Below, one piece after another: positions 1 through 6,511 of a stretch of 8,093 bases of DNA. This DNA is from Candidatus Sumerlaeota bacterium (GTDB lineage: Bacteria > Sumerlaeota > Sumerlaeia > MWCT01 > JAGHBZ01). The notes below the pieces were generated by a model. It had not been told where the DNA came from, did not search any database, and was given only the letters and a program-made list of their open reading frames with translations. Each line of letters starts with the position of its first letter. Position 1 is the first letter of the stretch. The stretch spans positions 1-8,093 of the forward strand of contig JAGHBZ010000480.1 in the NCBI GenBank assembly GCA_021160705.1. Direction: 5' to 3'. A program made the translations under genes and the position numbers.

Positions 1-48
1 GTCAATGATTCTTGATTCATCAAGCATACTTCCAAGGTCAACGCTCAT
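1..48 (-). CDS. Partial CDS, N-terminus only; possibly PTS EIIA/PtsN-like
   Basis: Reading leftward from an ATG at 48-46 the frame stays open to the window edge and gives MSVDLGSMLDESRIID. A purine-rich site (GGAGAG, minus strand) ends about four bases before this ATG, and an in-frame ATG at 60 is also possible but has its GGAG too close. The gene begins 38 bp after the stop of the zinc-binding membrane protein on the same strand, so the two may be co-transcribed. A short lead-in followed by 'L.DES.II.D' resembles the beginning of fructose/nitrogen-type PTS EIIA domains, but 16 residues cannot settle a family. The existence of a gene start is fairly likely; the identity is a guess. Confidence 0.45.
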   Translation of the reverse strand, partial: MSVDLGSMLDESRIID

Positions 49-86
49 AACTCTCTCCATTCTCCTACCACTGGATTATACTCCGA

Positions 87-677
87 TTATCCCTCAACAA
101 ACTCCCCCAACGCAAATACGAAAATCAGTAAACTCCCAATAGTGATAAAGAATGCTGGATGTGGTGATATTATAAACTGAGGTATTTCTGCAGGCGTTCT
201 AAGCCGTATAAGATAACCTATAGATTGTACGAGTATAATAAGAATAGATAGATGTGCAGCCCACGCGGAGCGATGTAGCAACCCCCAGATTAGCATCAAC
301 CCTAAAAGGTAAAACATCGTAAAGGAGGCGCCATAGAGTCGTGGAGGTCTGATACAAAAAATAAAAGCAAAGGCAATGAACACGCCAGCCAGTCCAAGAT
401 AAAACCGCCACTGGTAATGTCTGGTCAAGAAAGAGGGTTTGGGTTCCCGGATAAGCGAAGGAGTAAGCGCCTTAACAGCAGAGGCTTGTTTCAACACTGC
501 GTTCAGCGGCACACATTTTCCCCGACACTCTTCAAGGGAATGAACATACGCCTTGAATCTTCGGCTCAACCGACGTTCCTCTACACAACTCTCACACAGA
601 TAATGATGACAATCCACACAATACCATCGTGCTTCACTTCCGGGATGAAAATCACAATATACCTTCTCGTTGCTCAT
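87..677 (-). CDS. Membrane protein with N-terminal B-box-like zinc-binding domain
   Basis: I do not recognise a named family member. The 196-residue product has a cysteine/histidine-rich N-terminus: C8, H11, C20, C23, C28, C31, then H46, C51 and C55. The order CxxH, CxxC, CxxC resembles bacterial B-box-type zinc fingers that precede membrane domains. A basic linker (about 33-90) follows, then four hydrophobic segments at about 91-109, 119-134, 138-157 and 175-192. The likely topology is a cytosolic zinc domain on a four-helix integral membrane anchor, and the role is unknown. I chose the ATG at 677 (MSNEKVYC) because the zinc domain starts there. An in-frame ATG at 713 would add 12 residues, and neither start has a convincing Shine-Dalgarno site. 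A possible promoter places the transcript start between the two ATGs. The gene is divergent from the pilin gene and tandem with the cut gene at the left edge. Confidence 0.8.
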   Translation of the reverse strand: MSNEKVYCDFHPGSEARWYCVDCHHYLCESCVEERRLSRRFKAYVHSLEECRGKCVPLNAVLKQASAVKALTPSLIREPKPSFLTRHYQWRFYLGLAGVFIAFAFIFCIRPPRLYGASFTMFYLLGLMLIWGLLHRSAWAAHLSILIILVQSIGYLIRLRTPAEIPQFIISPHPAFFITIGSLLIFVFALGEFVEG

Positions 678-711
678 CGGATTAGTTGAGAAGAATAAAA
701 AGTACAAAGTC

Positions 712-740
712 ATTCTTAATTTTTATCGGTATTAGGTCAA
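712..740 (-). promoter_or_regulatory. Possible sigma70-like promoter for the B-box-like membrane protein
   Basis: On the minus strand TTGACC (735-740) and AAGAAT (712-717) are separated by 17 bp. The -35 matches consensus in five of six positions and the -10 in four of six. Transcription would start near 705, which would exclude the ATG at 713 and favour the one at 677. The -10 is weak, so this is only a candidate. Confidence 0.3.
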
Positions 741-806
741 GCTACAAAGAATCCTGAATCACTTTAATGTGAAAGGAGTGAAACAATCATAGAGATAAAA
801 ATTCTG

Positions 807-831
807 TTGCATAAACAGGGCGCTTATGCAA
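807..831. repeat. 8-bp perfect inverted repeat in the divergent promoter region
   Basis: TTGCATAA (807-814) and TTATGCAA (824-831) are perfect inverted copies separated by 9 bp. The element lies about 60 bp before the pilin start and just upstream of an AT-rich stretch (836-848, AATAATATATATT) that could hold the pilin promoter -10. The size and symmetry suit a dimeric regulator's operator. No T tract follows, so it is not an intrinsic terminator. Its function is inferred from position only. Confidence 0.4.
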
Positions 832-879
832 AGTGAATAATATATATTCAGTTTCAGAAGAAAAGATTTCAAAAGAAAA

Positions 880-886
880 GAGGTGA
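880..886 (+). promoter_or_regulatory. Ribosome binding site that fixes the pilin start
   Basis: GAGGTGA at 880-886 is a seven-base match to the Shine-Dalgarno consensus and lies five bases before the ATG at 892. The in-frame GTG at 883 falls inside this site, so it cannot be the start served by it; the ATG at 892 is preferred. Confidence 0.75.
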
Positions 887-891
887 AATGT

Positions 892-1548
892 ATGAACGTC
901 AGGAGCAAAGGATTTACGTTAATTGAATTGCTGATAGTGGTGGCAATCATAGCAATTTTAGCTGCGATAGCGGTGCCGAACTTCCTTGAGGCACAGGTGC
1001 GGAGTAAGGTATCTCGTGCAAAAGAAGATATTAGAACACTTGCCACAGCTTTGGAATCCTATGCAGTTGACCATAATGATTATCCGCCAAGTCTTGGTCA
1101 GGTTGGCACAGTTATCTGCGACCCACGTTACAATGGGCACGGAGACCCTCGCACGTATGAATGGCGAACGATTCCTCCATTAGTAACAACCCCGGTGGCA
1201 TATATTACATCTATCTTTACAGACCCGTTCAAGATAGGAGGAGTAGGTTCAATCGGTGTGAGCAAGGGCAAGCCATTTGCAAACGGCGACCCTTTTGATA
1301 TTGGCTACACATATCACAACATAAAAGAATATGTTGAACAAGCTGGCTGGCCACCGAGTAACTATTATGATGACTATGGAGCGTGGCGAATGTTTAGTCT
1401 TGGTCCTGACCAGACATACAATACTCCACTGGGAGATGCAGACCCATCCCTTGGCTGGATATATGACCCTACTAATGGTACGATAAGCAGGGGGCTTATT
1501 ATTCGCACACAAAAGATGCCCAGTGTGGAGTCCATTACGTATCATTAA
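892..1548 (+). CDS. Type IV pilin / GspG-like pseudopilin with prepilin leader
   Basis: The 218-residue product starts MNVRSKG, a short basic leader ending in glycine. It is followed by the class III prepilin helix beginning F8-T-L-I-E12 and running to about residue 30. Cleavage is expected between G7 and F8 by a prepilin peptidase of the PilD type, and E12 is the conserved Glu+5 of the mature protein. The rest is a soluble domain of about 185 residues with an early alpha1 segment ('ALESYAVDHNDYPP', about 53-66) typical of GspG-like major pseudopilins. It is longer than classical GspG (about 140 residues), with a Gly/Pro/Tyr-rich C-terminal half. The protein probably assembles in a pilus or pseudopilus, but no assembly ATPase, platform or secretin gene is in the window, so the machine is unknown. 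It is the only + strand gene and converges on the flippase gene. Confidence 0.9.
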   Translation: MNVRSKGFTLIELLIVVAIIAILAAIAVPNFLEAQVRSKVSRAKEDIRTLATALESYAVDHNDYPPSLGQVGTVICDPRYNGHGDPRTYEWRTIPPLVTTPVAYITSIFTDPFKIGGVGSIGVSKGKPFANGDPFDIGYTYHNIKEYVEQAGWPPSNYYDDYGAWRMFSLGPDQTYNTPLGDADPSLGWIYDPTNGTISRGLIIRTQKMPSVESITYH

Positions 1549-1585
1549 TTTTCATTAGAGAGAAAACTCTGGATAAAGTGAGGGG

Positions 1586-3043
1586 TTACTGAGCGGGGCG
1601 GTAATAAGCACGAAAAACAAAATAACCACTGGAGAAAAATAAAACAGCACTGATAGATAGACTCAAGATGGGCGGATGAATCAGGAGATTAACCAGTAAG
1701 ACTTCTGGAACAGCAAATGCCAAGAAAATGGCAAAACTCTTCAGTATTCGTCGCCAGGGATATAGATGTCGCCAGGAGATGTTGAGAAAACGCTGGATAA
1801 CGATGACTTGATACAATTTATGAATATAGGTAGCAATTACAGTGGATACAGCGGGACCGAGGTAGCCAATAATCGGCAGTAGAATAAGCCCGAAGGATAC
1901 GTTTACCATCAGGTCAATAATTCTTCCATAGAGGGCAAAGCGCTGGAGTCCACCAGCAATAAGCAGTGGATGGTTGAGAAATATACGAAGTGGAATGAGA
2001 AAAAGATAAATTGAGAAGACAGCCACAGTGGGGCGATACCGGTCACCGAAAAGAAAAGGAATCAGAACAAAACTACTGAACAGCAGGTAAAGAAACAGAG
2101 GAGACAAGAGGAGGTTCAGGCGTTCTACCATTGTTCGTAACAAAAGCTGGCTTTGAGCAAAATCCTGTTTTCTGAGCAGACGTGAGAATTCTGGCATTAC
2201 CACAGAGCTGACCGTACCCACAATAATACCTACCAGTGGGATTTCAATGGCTCCTAAAGAATAAATGGCAAAGATTGTCTCCTTTCCTTTATAAAACCAG
2301 ATAACCAGATATTTGTCAATCTGGAGTGTGAGCACGTCGACCAGGGCAATAGCGGTAAGCACAATAGCGTAGCTGGCAAGTAACCTGAGCCCAGGGAGGT
2401 GAAGGACTTTTCTAAGTTCAAACGGTGTTCGGTAGATGGCGTACGTTAAAAAGAAGGTAAATGAGGTCTTTGCCAGAGCAAGTATCACCAGGAAAAGAAA
2501 AAGCATCTCCAGAGAGCTAATTAGTGCGAAAACAGCGTGGATGATGAGAAAACAGATAGCATAAATGAAGTTTACTATTAATAGCAAGAGGGGTCGTTCG
2601 TTGATAATAAGCAATGATTCAAGGCAGTAAGATGGCAAGAGAAAGAATATAAACAACCCAACCGGCTGGATGAGGGAGAGCAGACGAGGGTTGCCAAGTA
2701 ATCGGATAGGCAGATGAGGAAAAACGAGAACAGGAAATAGCACAACAAATCCGACAGAGAGGACTAAGAGATAAAATCGCCAGCAGTACAGGGCACGTTC
2801 CCTATCGGTCTCAGCACGTGGAAGGAAATAATTGAGCCCTTGCGGAGCACCAAGAATCAAAACAGGAACAAGGGTATTGATGATGAGCCAGCATTGTTGA
2901 TACCGCCCGAGCAGACTCTGGGAAAGCAGACGTGCAAGTAGTATAACTGCACCTAAGAGAGCAAGAAAATTTACTACCTTTGCAAAGAGTACAATAAGTG
3001 ATTTGCGACTGAGGCGAGATATTAAGAGGTCTTTTTCGTTCAT
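1586..3043 (-). CDS. Oligosaccharide flippase, Wzx-like (MOP superfamily)
   Basis: This 485-residue, very hydrophobic protein has about twelve to fourteen predicted membrane segments, the usual size and build of Wzx/RfbX-type polysaccharide exporters. Typical features are the N-terminal helix with 'LLARLLSQSLLGRYQQ' (about 35-50), the charged mid-protein segment around QIDKYLVIWF (241-250), and 'GAIEIPLVGIIVGTVSSVVMP' region helices near 264-284. Members move undecaprenyl-linked oligosaccharide units across the inner membrane; the substrate here cannot be read from the sequence. The start is the ATG at 3043, 15 bp after the dehydratase stop, with no clear Shine-Dalgarno site, so it probably relies on ribosomes arriving from the upstream gene. 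It is the last gene of the leftward cluster and stops 37 bp from the convergent pilin stop. No obvious terminator lies between them. Confidence 0.87.
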   Translation of the reverse strand: MNEKDLLISRLSRKSLIVLFAKVVNFLALLGAVILLARLLSQSLLGRYQQCWLIINTLVPVLILGAPQGLNYFLPRAETDRERALYCWRFYLLVLSVGFVVLFPVLVFPHLPIRLLGNPRLLSLIQPVGLFIFFLLPSYCLESLLIINERPLLLLIVNFIYAICFLIIHAVFALISSLEMLFLFLVILALAKTSFTFFLTYAIYRTPFELRKVLHLPGLRLLASYAIVLTAIALVDVLTLQIDKYLVIWFYKGKETIFAIYSLGAIEIPLVGIIVGTVSSVVMPEFSRLLRKQDFAQSQLLLRTMVERLNLLLSPLFLYLLFSSFVLIPFLFGDRYRPTVAVFSIYLFLIPLRIFLNHPLLIAGGLQRFALYGRIIDLMVNVSFGLILLPIIGYLGPAVSTVIATYIHKLYQVIVIQRFLNISWRHLYPWRRILKSFAIFLAFAVPEVLLVNLLIHPPILSLSISAVLFFSSGYFVFRAYYRPAQ

Positions 3044-3058
3044 TAATATTGAGTCGAA

Positions 3059-4939
3059 TTACCCGGGTTTGTAATCAGGAACATATTCTTTGAGTAAATG
3101 CTTAATAAGGTTAACGTTACCTTCTTCAGCAGCCAAACGTAATTTTGTGAGACAATTCTCCATAGTTTCCCAGGGCAAGACTTCGGGTTCAGCGGCAAAA
3201 ATCTTACCCACTTCTGTTTTACGTAGTCCTTCTTGTTCAGTGAGGAGTTCCTCAGAGAGTTTCTCGCCCGGACGAAGCCCAATAAATTTAATCTCAATGT
3301 CCTCCTCGGGTGTATAGCCACATAGAGTAATGAGTTGTCGCGCTAAGTCAACGATTTTCACGGGATTGCCCATATCAAGTACAAATAATGATGCGGTATC
3401 CTTGAGAGCGCCGCTATGAATAACAAGGCTGACAGCCTCGGAGACGGTCATAAAGTATCGTTCAACCTCAGGATGAGTGACAGTGACCGGACCGCCAAGT
3501 TCAATCTGTCGCTTAAACAGCGGAATGACGGAACCACGACTCCCAAGAACATTGCCAAACCTCACAGCAATAAACGAAGTAGCAGAGCGTTGCCCCAGAC
3601 TGAAAATGAGCATTTCAGCAAGGCGTTTTGTGGCACCCATAATAGAGGTGGGACGGACTGCTTTGTCTGTAGAGATAAACACAAACAACTCCGAGTGGTA
3701 TTTATCCGCACAGCGAGCAACCTCATAGGTGCCGAGGATATTATTCTTCACAGCTTCATCCGGATGAAGCTCCATAAAGGGCACGTGTTTATGAGCAGCG
3801 GCGTGGAAAATAATATCGGGTCTCAGTGTGCTGAAGACCTGTTCAAGTTTATCCCTATCCCGAATGTCACCGATAATAGCTTCAATCGTATTTTCTTTAA
3901 ACTGGTATCCGAGTTCAGTGGCGATTTCATAGATGCTGTTCTCGCCCTTGCCAAAAAGAATGAGTTTTGCAGGATTATAGCTAAGTGTCTGCCGACAAAT
4001 CTCGCTTCCAATTGAGCCACCAGCACCCGTAATCAGGACACACCTGCCCTTGATATAGTTCTTTTCGGGCGGGAGTTCCAGACGCACAGGTTCACGACCT
4101 AAAAGGTCCTCCACATCTACGGGACGAAGCTGACTTATTGAGACACGTCCTTCAACCACGTCGTGCATACTGGGTACAATTCTGAACTGAACAGGTGTCT
4201 TTTTACACACCTCAATAATCTGCTGAAGTTTTTTAGGGGTCGGCTCTGGCAGTGCAATCACTACCTCATCCACATTAAATTGCTCGATTATTCGATGAAT
4301 ATCTCTGAGCTGACCAGCGACCTCAATATTATGAATACGTCTACCAATATTTGCAGCAGACTCATCAATGAAGGCAACAGGGCGAAGTCCACGTTCAGGC
4401 GATTTAAGCATCTCACGGGCAACCGACTCTCCCAGGTCATCTGTGCCAATGATTAGTACATTCTTTGCACGTTTCCAGGCACGCTGTCCAGCAGTCAGGA
4501 TGATTCGCCAGGAGAATCGACCACCACTAATCAGCAAAAACGTGAGCATCATCTCTATAATCACTATGCTCCAGGGAATCCGTAATAAGTGCGTGCCCTC
4601 ACTGTGGAGAGGAAAACCCCACAGAGCAGGAATATAACGTGTCATAATATTAAATAAAGAGATAATTGCGGTTCCTAATGAGATGGAGAATCCAATGCCT
4701 ATCAATTCACTGATGCTCGCATAGCGGAGGATTCCCTTGTAGAGGTTAAACACCCAGAATAAGAGCAGTCGTAGCAGGACTATGAAGGGGACGAGACTGA
4801 TGAATTGCTTATGATATTCAGGGAGCACATGGAACTCGAACCGCAGTTCGTAAGCAAATCCAAGAGATAGAGCTACCATTAGTGCATCAAAGAATACCAG
4901 CACCAAACGATTTATTTTCCATTTTGGTATATGAGTCAT
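3059..4939 (-). CDS. Membrane-anchored nucleotide-sugar 4,6-dehydratase (PglF/WbpM/CapD family)
   Basis: At 626 residues this is a full-length member of the PglF/WbpM/CapD family, which converts UDP-GlcNAc to the 4-keto-6-deoxy sugar, the precursor of bacillosamine, QuiNAc, FucNAc and similar sugars. About four N-terminal membrane segments (about 10-30, 45-68, 78-98, 121-138) are followed by a Rossmann-like domain (NVLIIGTDDLG, 160-170) and then the catalytic short-chain dehydrogenase domain. That domain has the NAD(P)-binding TGAGGSIGSE (304-313), HAAAHKHVP (379-387), STDKAVRPTSIMGATKR (423-439), RFGNVLGS (460-467) and RPGEKLSEE (556-564). The usual SYK triad reads Ser-Met-Lys here (M434, K438), as described for WbpM, so the enzyme looks intact. 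Its ATG overlaps the zinc-ribbon gene's TGA (ATGA, 4936-4939), and no Shine-Dalgarno site is visible, which implies translational coupling. The exact stereochemical product cannot be decided from sequence. Confidence 0.93.
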   Translation of the reverse strand: MTHIPKWKINRLVLVFFDALMVALSLGFAYELRFEFHVLPEYHKQFISLVPFIVLLRLLLFWVFNLYKGILRYASISELIGIGFSISLGTAIISLFNIMTRYIPALWGFPLHSEGTHLLRIPWSIVIIEMMLTFLLISGGRFSWRIILTAGQRAWKRAKNVLIIGTDDLGESVAREMLKSPERGLRPVAFIDESAANIGRRIHNIEVAGQLRDIHRIIEQFNVDEVVIALPEPTPKKLQQIIEVCKKTPVQFRIVPSMHDVVEGRVSISQLRPVDVEDLLGREPVRLELPPEKNYIKGRCVLITGAGGSIGSEICRQTLSYNPAKLILFGKGENSIYEIATELGYQFKENTIEAIIGDIRDRDKLEQVFSTLRPDIIFHAAAHKHVPFMELHPDEAVKNNILGTYEVARCADKYHSELFVFISTDKAVRPTSIMGATKRLAEMLIFSLGQRSATSFIAVRFGNVLGSRGSVIPLFKRQIELGGPVTVTHPEVERYFMTVSEAVSLVIHSGALKDTASLFVLDMGNPVKIVDLARQLITLCGYTPEEDIEIKFIGLRPGEKLSEELLTEQEGLRKTEVGKIFAAEPEVLPWETMENCLTKLRLAAEEGNVNLIKHLLKEYVPDYKPG

Positions 4940-5262
4940 TGGTGTTTTATTTCAGCGCGACATTTATCACAAAGCCCCTCTGGCAATGCTATCATAAAAG
5001 CCTGGTGACATCGTTTACAGATATACTTCTTCTCATAATGAGGACCATCGGTGCGATGGAGATTCTGTAGCTCCCGGTACATAATCTGGACATTCTCTTT
5101 TAAATTCCCCTCCAGCGAATCAAATATATTAGGGGCAAGCAAGTAAGGATACGCCTTTCGGAATCGTTCTAATCGTTCTAAAACTTCATTATGCATTTTA
5201 ATAATTCCGGCGAATTCGTCTGCCAGTAAACGGCGTTCATATTCTTCGTATTCCTTTGCCAT
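4936..5262 (-). CDS. Small zinc-ribbon protein of unknown function, coupled to the dehydratase
   Basis: I do not recognise this 108-residue protein. The first 70 residues are highly charged and look alpha-helical, with possible coiled-coil character (for example HNEVLERLERF, 24-34). The C-terminus carries a zinc-ribbon pattern: C82-x2-C85, twelve residues, C98-x2-C101. No signal peptide or membrane segment is present, so it should be cytosolic. It begins at an ATG with a clear upstream site (AAAGGAG, 5271-5277, eight bases away), 17 bp after the acetyltransferase stop, and its TGA overlaps the dehydratase ATG. The position suggests a role linked to the glycan genes, such as an adaptor or regulator, but nothing in the sequence proves this. 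The helix-plus-zinc-ribbon layout recalls DksA/TraR superficially, but I see no DxxDxA motif or convincing similarity. Confidence 0.8.
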   Translation of the reverse strand: MAKEYEEYERRLLADEFAGIIKMHNEVLERLERFRKAYPYLLAPNIFDSLEGNLKENVQIMYRELQNLHRTDGPHYEKKYICKRCHQAFMIALPEGLCDKCRAEIKHQ

Positions 5263-5270
5263 TCAGAACT

Positions 5271-5277
5271 CTCCTTT
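5271..5277 (-). promoter_or_regulatory. Ribosome binding site of the zinc-ribbon gene
   Basis: The minus strand reads AAAGGAG eight bases before the ATG at 5262. It lies in the 17-bp gap after the acetyltransferase stop. It is the clearest Shine-Dalgarno site in the four-gene cluster; the two genes downstream lack one. Confidence 0.65.
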
Positions 5278-5279
5278 GC

Positions 5280-6185
5280 TCATAGAGATAAAGATTTTTG
5301 CCAGACCCAGAAGATACGGTCAATTCGTGCCTGACAAATACGAGCATAAAACTTTACCGGTCCAACCCACGCAATAGTAGCGGCGCGATGTCCCTGCAGA
5401 GCAATATCTCTGAGACACGCTCTACACAGCACAGCGCCAATACCGTGTCCGCGAAACCCGGGGTCTACGCCCATTGGTCCGAACCAGCCGGTATTTTTAT
5501 TATTTGTATCATAGGCAGAAAACCCGACAACTTTGTTCTTCCTCCAGCAAATATAAAGGCTCGGCGGTTCATTGCGAAATGCTTCCCTGACCTCACCTTC
5601 CCATAAGGGAAATTCACGGCGGATAAACTCCAGCACAGCGCTGGTATCTTCCCGCTCAGCACGTCGTACGTCAAATCCTTTTGTTTTCAATCCTTCAATT
5701 TCCTTATGTAGCTGAAACATTTCAGGCGAAACATTGCACGTTAAGTTGATATTCTCACCAACTCGTTCGTAGGAGTGTTTTTCCAGGAAACAGAAGGCTT
5801 CTGTATAGCGGTAGTCAAGCCCCGGAGTAAAATAGTTAGGAACAGCATCCATAGTAGAGATAGAGAATGCCCCACGCCCCCTGAGACGACTCTCACACTC
5901 AGAGAGTAACGCTGAACCAATTCCCTGACCACGAAAAACTGGATGCACAACTAAGAGCCGTATCCAGCCATGTGGGTGGTCATTACGTTTGCCAAAACTA
6001 CATTGAGCAAACCCAGCGACTTTATGGTTTAACTCATACACCATACCCAGCTCCGGCTCATAATCCACAGCGTTAATTGTCTTTTCACGAACAATATCTT
6101 CGTTAAAATAGTCAAACTCCATCCCTTTTACACAGATGTCAGTAAGTGCTTTAATATCATCTTCCCGTATTTGCCTGATTCTCAT
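5280..6185 (-). CDS. Tandem GNAT-domain N-acetyltransferase
   Basis: The protein carries two GNAT folds in a row, each with an acetyl-CoA pyrophosphate-binding motif A. Numbered from the upstream TTG at 6218, the first is VVHPVFRGQGIGSALL (90-105) and the second is VDPGFRGHGIG (251-261). The second half ends with WVGPVKFYARI (284-294), whose Tyr sits where GNAT enzymes often keep the general acid. In many double-GNAT proteins only one half is catalytic; here both keep the RGxGIG core. The acceptor is unknown. As first gene of a cluster with dehydratase and flippase it could acetylate an amino sugar, but an unrelated small-molecule or protein target is equally possible. The ATG at 6185 (MRIRQIRED, 301 residues) coincides with the usual start of a GNAT domain. 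A TTG at 6218 would add 11 residues. Neither has a good Shine-Dalgarno site. Confidence 0.85.
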   Translation of the reverse strand: MRIRQIREDDIKALTDICVKGMEFDYFNEDIVREKTINAVDYEPELGMVYELNHKVAGFAQCSFGKRNDHPHGWIRLLVVHPVFRGQGIGSALLSECESRLRGRGAFSISTMDAVPNYFTPGLDYRYTEAFCFLEKHSYERVGENINLTCNVSPEMFQLHKEIEGLKTKGFDVRRAEREDTSAVLEFIRREFPLWEGEVREAFRNEPPSLYICWRKNKVVGFSAYDTNNKNTGWFGPMGVDPGFRGHGIGAVLCRACLRDIALQGHRAATIAWVGPVKFYARICQARIDRIFWVWQKSLSL

Positions 6186-6238
6186 TCTGTCGTAAATCCA
6201 TTTAAAGAATTTATCCAATCGCAGAACAAGACATTTTT

Positions 6239-6267
6239 ATTGTAATCCACGGCAAAAGCAACGTAAA
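6239..6267 (-). promoter_or_regulatory. Candidate sigma70-like promoter of the four-gene cluster
   Basis: On the minus strand TTTACG (6262-6267) and TACAAT (6239-6244) are separated by exactly 17 bp, with four and five matches to the -35 and -10 consensus. Transcription would start near 6232, about 14 bases before the TTG at 6218 and 47 before the ATG at 6185. It lies between the radical SAM terminator and the acetyltransferase, as expected if the cluster has its own promoter. Assigned by eye. Confidence 0.45.
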
Positions 6268-6444
6268 AATGCAACTGGTGAGAAATGAACTTTTATCAGC
6301 AAACAGGGGAAAGCAACAATGTAGTATTGAAAAATGTGTAGACACCTGAAAGATAGGTATGAACCAGTGAAGAAAAACAAGGAGAGAAATTTAGCATTGT
6401 TAATAATTGCTCATAGATTCAGGAGGAGATTGGCAGTACTCTAT
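6268..6444. other. Intergenic stretch with no recognised gene
   Basis: Together with the promoter and terminator around it this belongs to the 326-bp gap between the acetyltransferase and radical SAM genes. It is AT-rich and contains no tRNA-like fold or strong hairpin that I can see. On the + strand AGGAGGAG (about 6421-6428) mimics a Shine-Dalgarno site, but the frame that follows runs through the terminator hairpin and antisense into the radical SAM gene, with no recognisable protein. It may hold upstream regulatory sites for the cluster. Confidence 0.4.
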
Positions 6445-6482
6445 AAAAAACACAGCCTCTTCACACCACAGAAGAGGCTGTG
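6445..6482 (-). terminator. Strong intrinsic terminator of the radical SAM gene
   Basis: CACAGCCTCTTC (6451-6462) and GAAGAGGCTGTG (6471-6482) form a perfect 12-bp stem with an 8-base loop. The A tract at 6445-6450 gives a run of six U after the hairpin in a leftward transcript. The hairpin begins 29 bp after the radical SAM stop. There is no T tract on the right side, so it should act mainly on leftward transcription. Confidence 0.92.
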
Positions 6483-6511
6483 GCATCGCTGTGTGGTGAT
6501 GATAACCCCTA

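Noticed and set aside
759..772. TCAC-N6-GTGA short dyad in the pilin upstream region
   Set aside because: Only four bases per arm, in the opposite orientation to the CRP half-sites, and expected by chance.
883..891. GTG at 883 as the pilin start
   Set aside because: The GTG lies within the Shine-Dalgarno site that serves the ATG at 892, and the shorter protein has a normal prepilin leader.
1557..1570. AGAG/CTCT hairpin as a terminator between the convergent genes
   Set aside because: The stem is only four base pairs and has no U tract on either strand.
3043..3321. 92-codon minus strand frame at the end of the dehydratase gene
   Set aside because: Overlaps the conserved C-terminus of the dehydratase in another frame and has no recognisable content; a shadow frame.
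3416..4015. 199-codon + strand open frame
   Set aside because: Entirely antisense to the catalytic domain of the dehydratase, whose motifs are unambiguous; the + frame has no recognisable domain.
5162..5179. Tandem 9-bp direct repeat (AATCGTTCT twice)
   Set aside because: It lies inside the zinc-ribbon gene and simply encodes the helical LERLER segment; two copies are too few to suggest a functional repeat.
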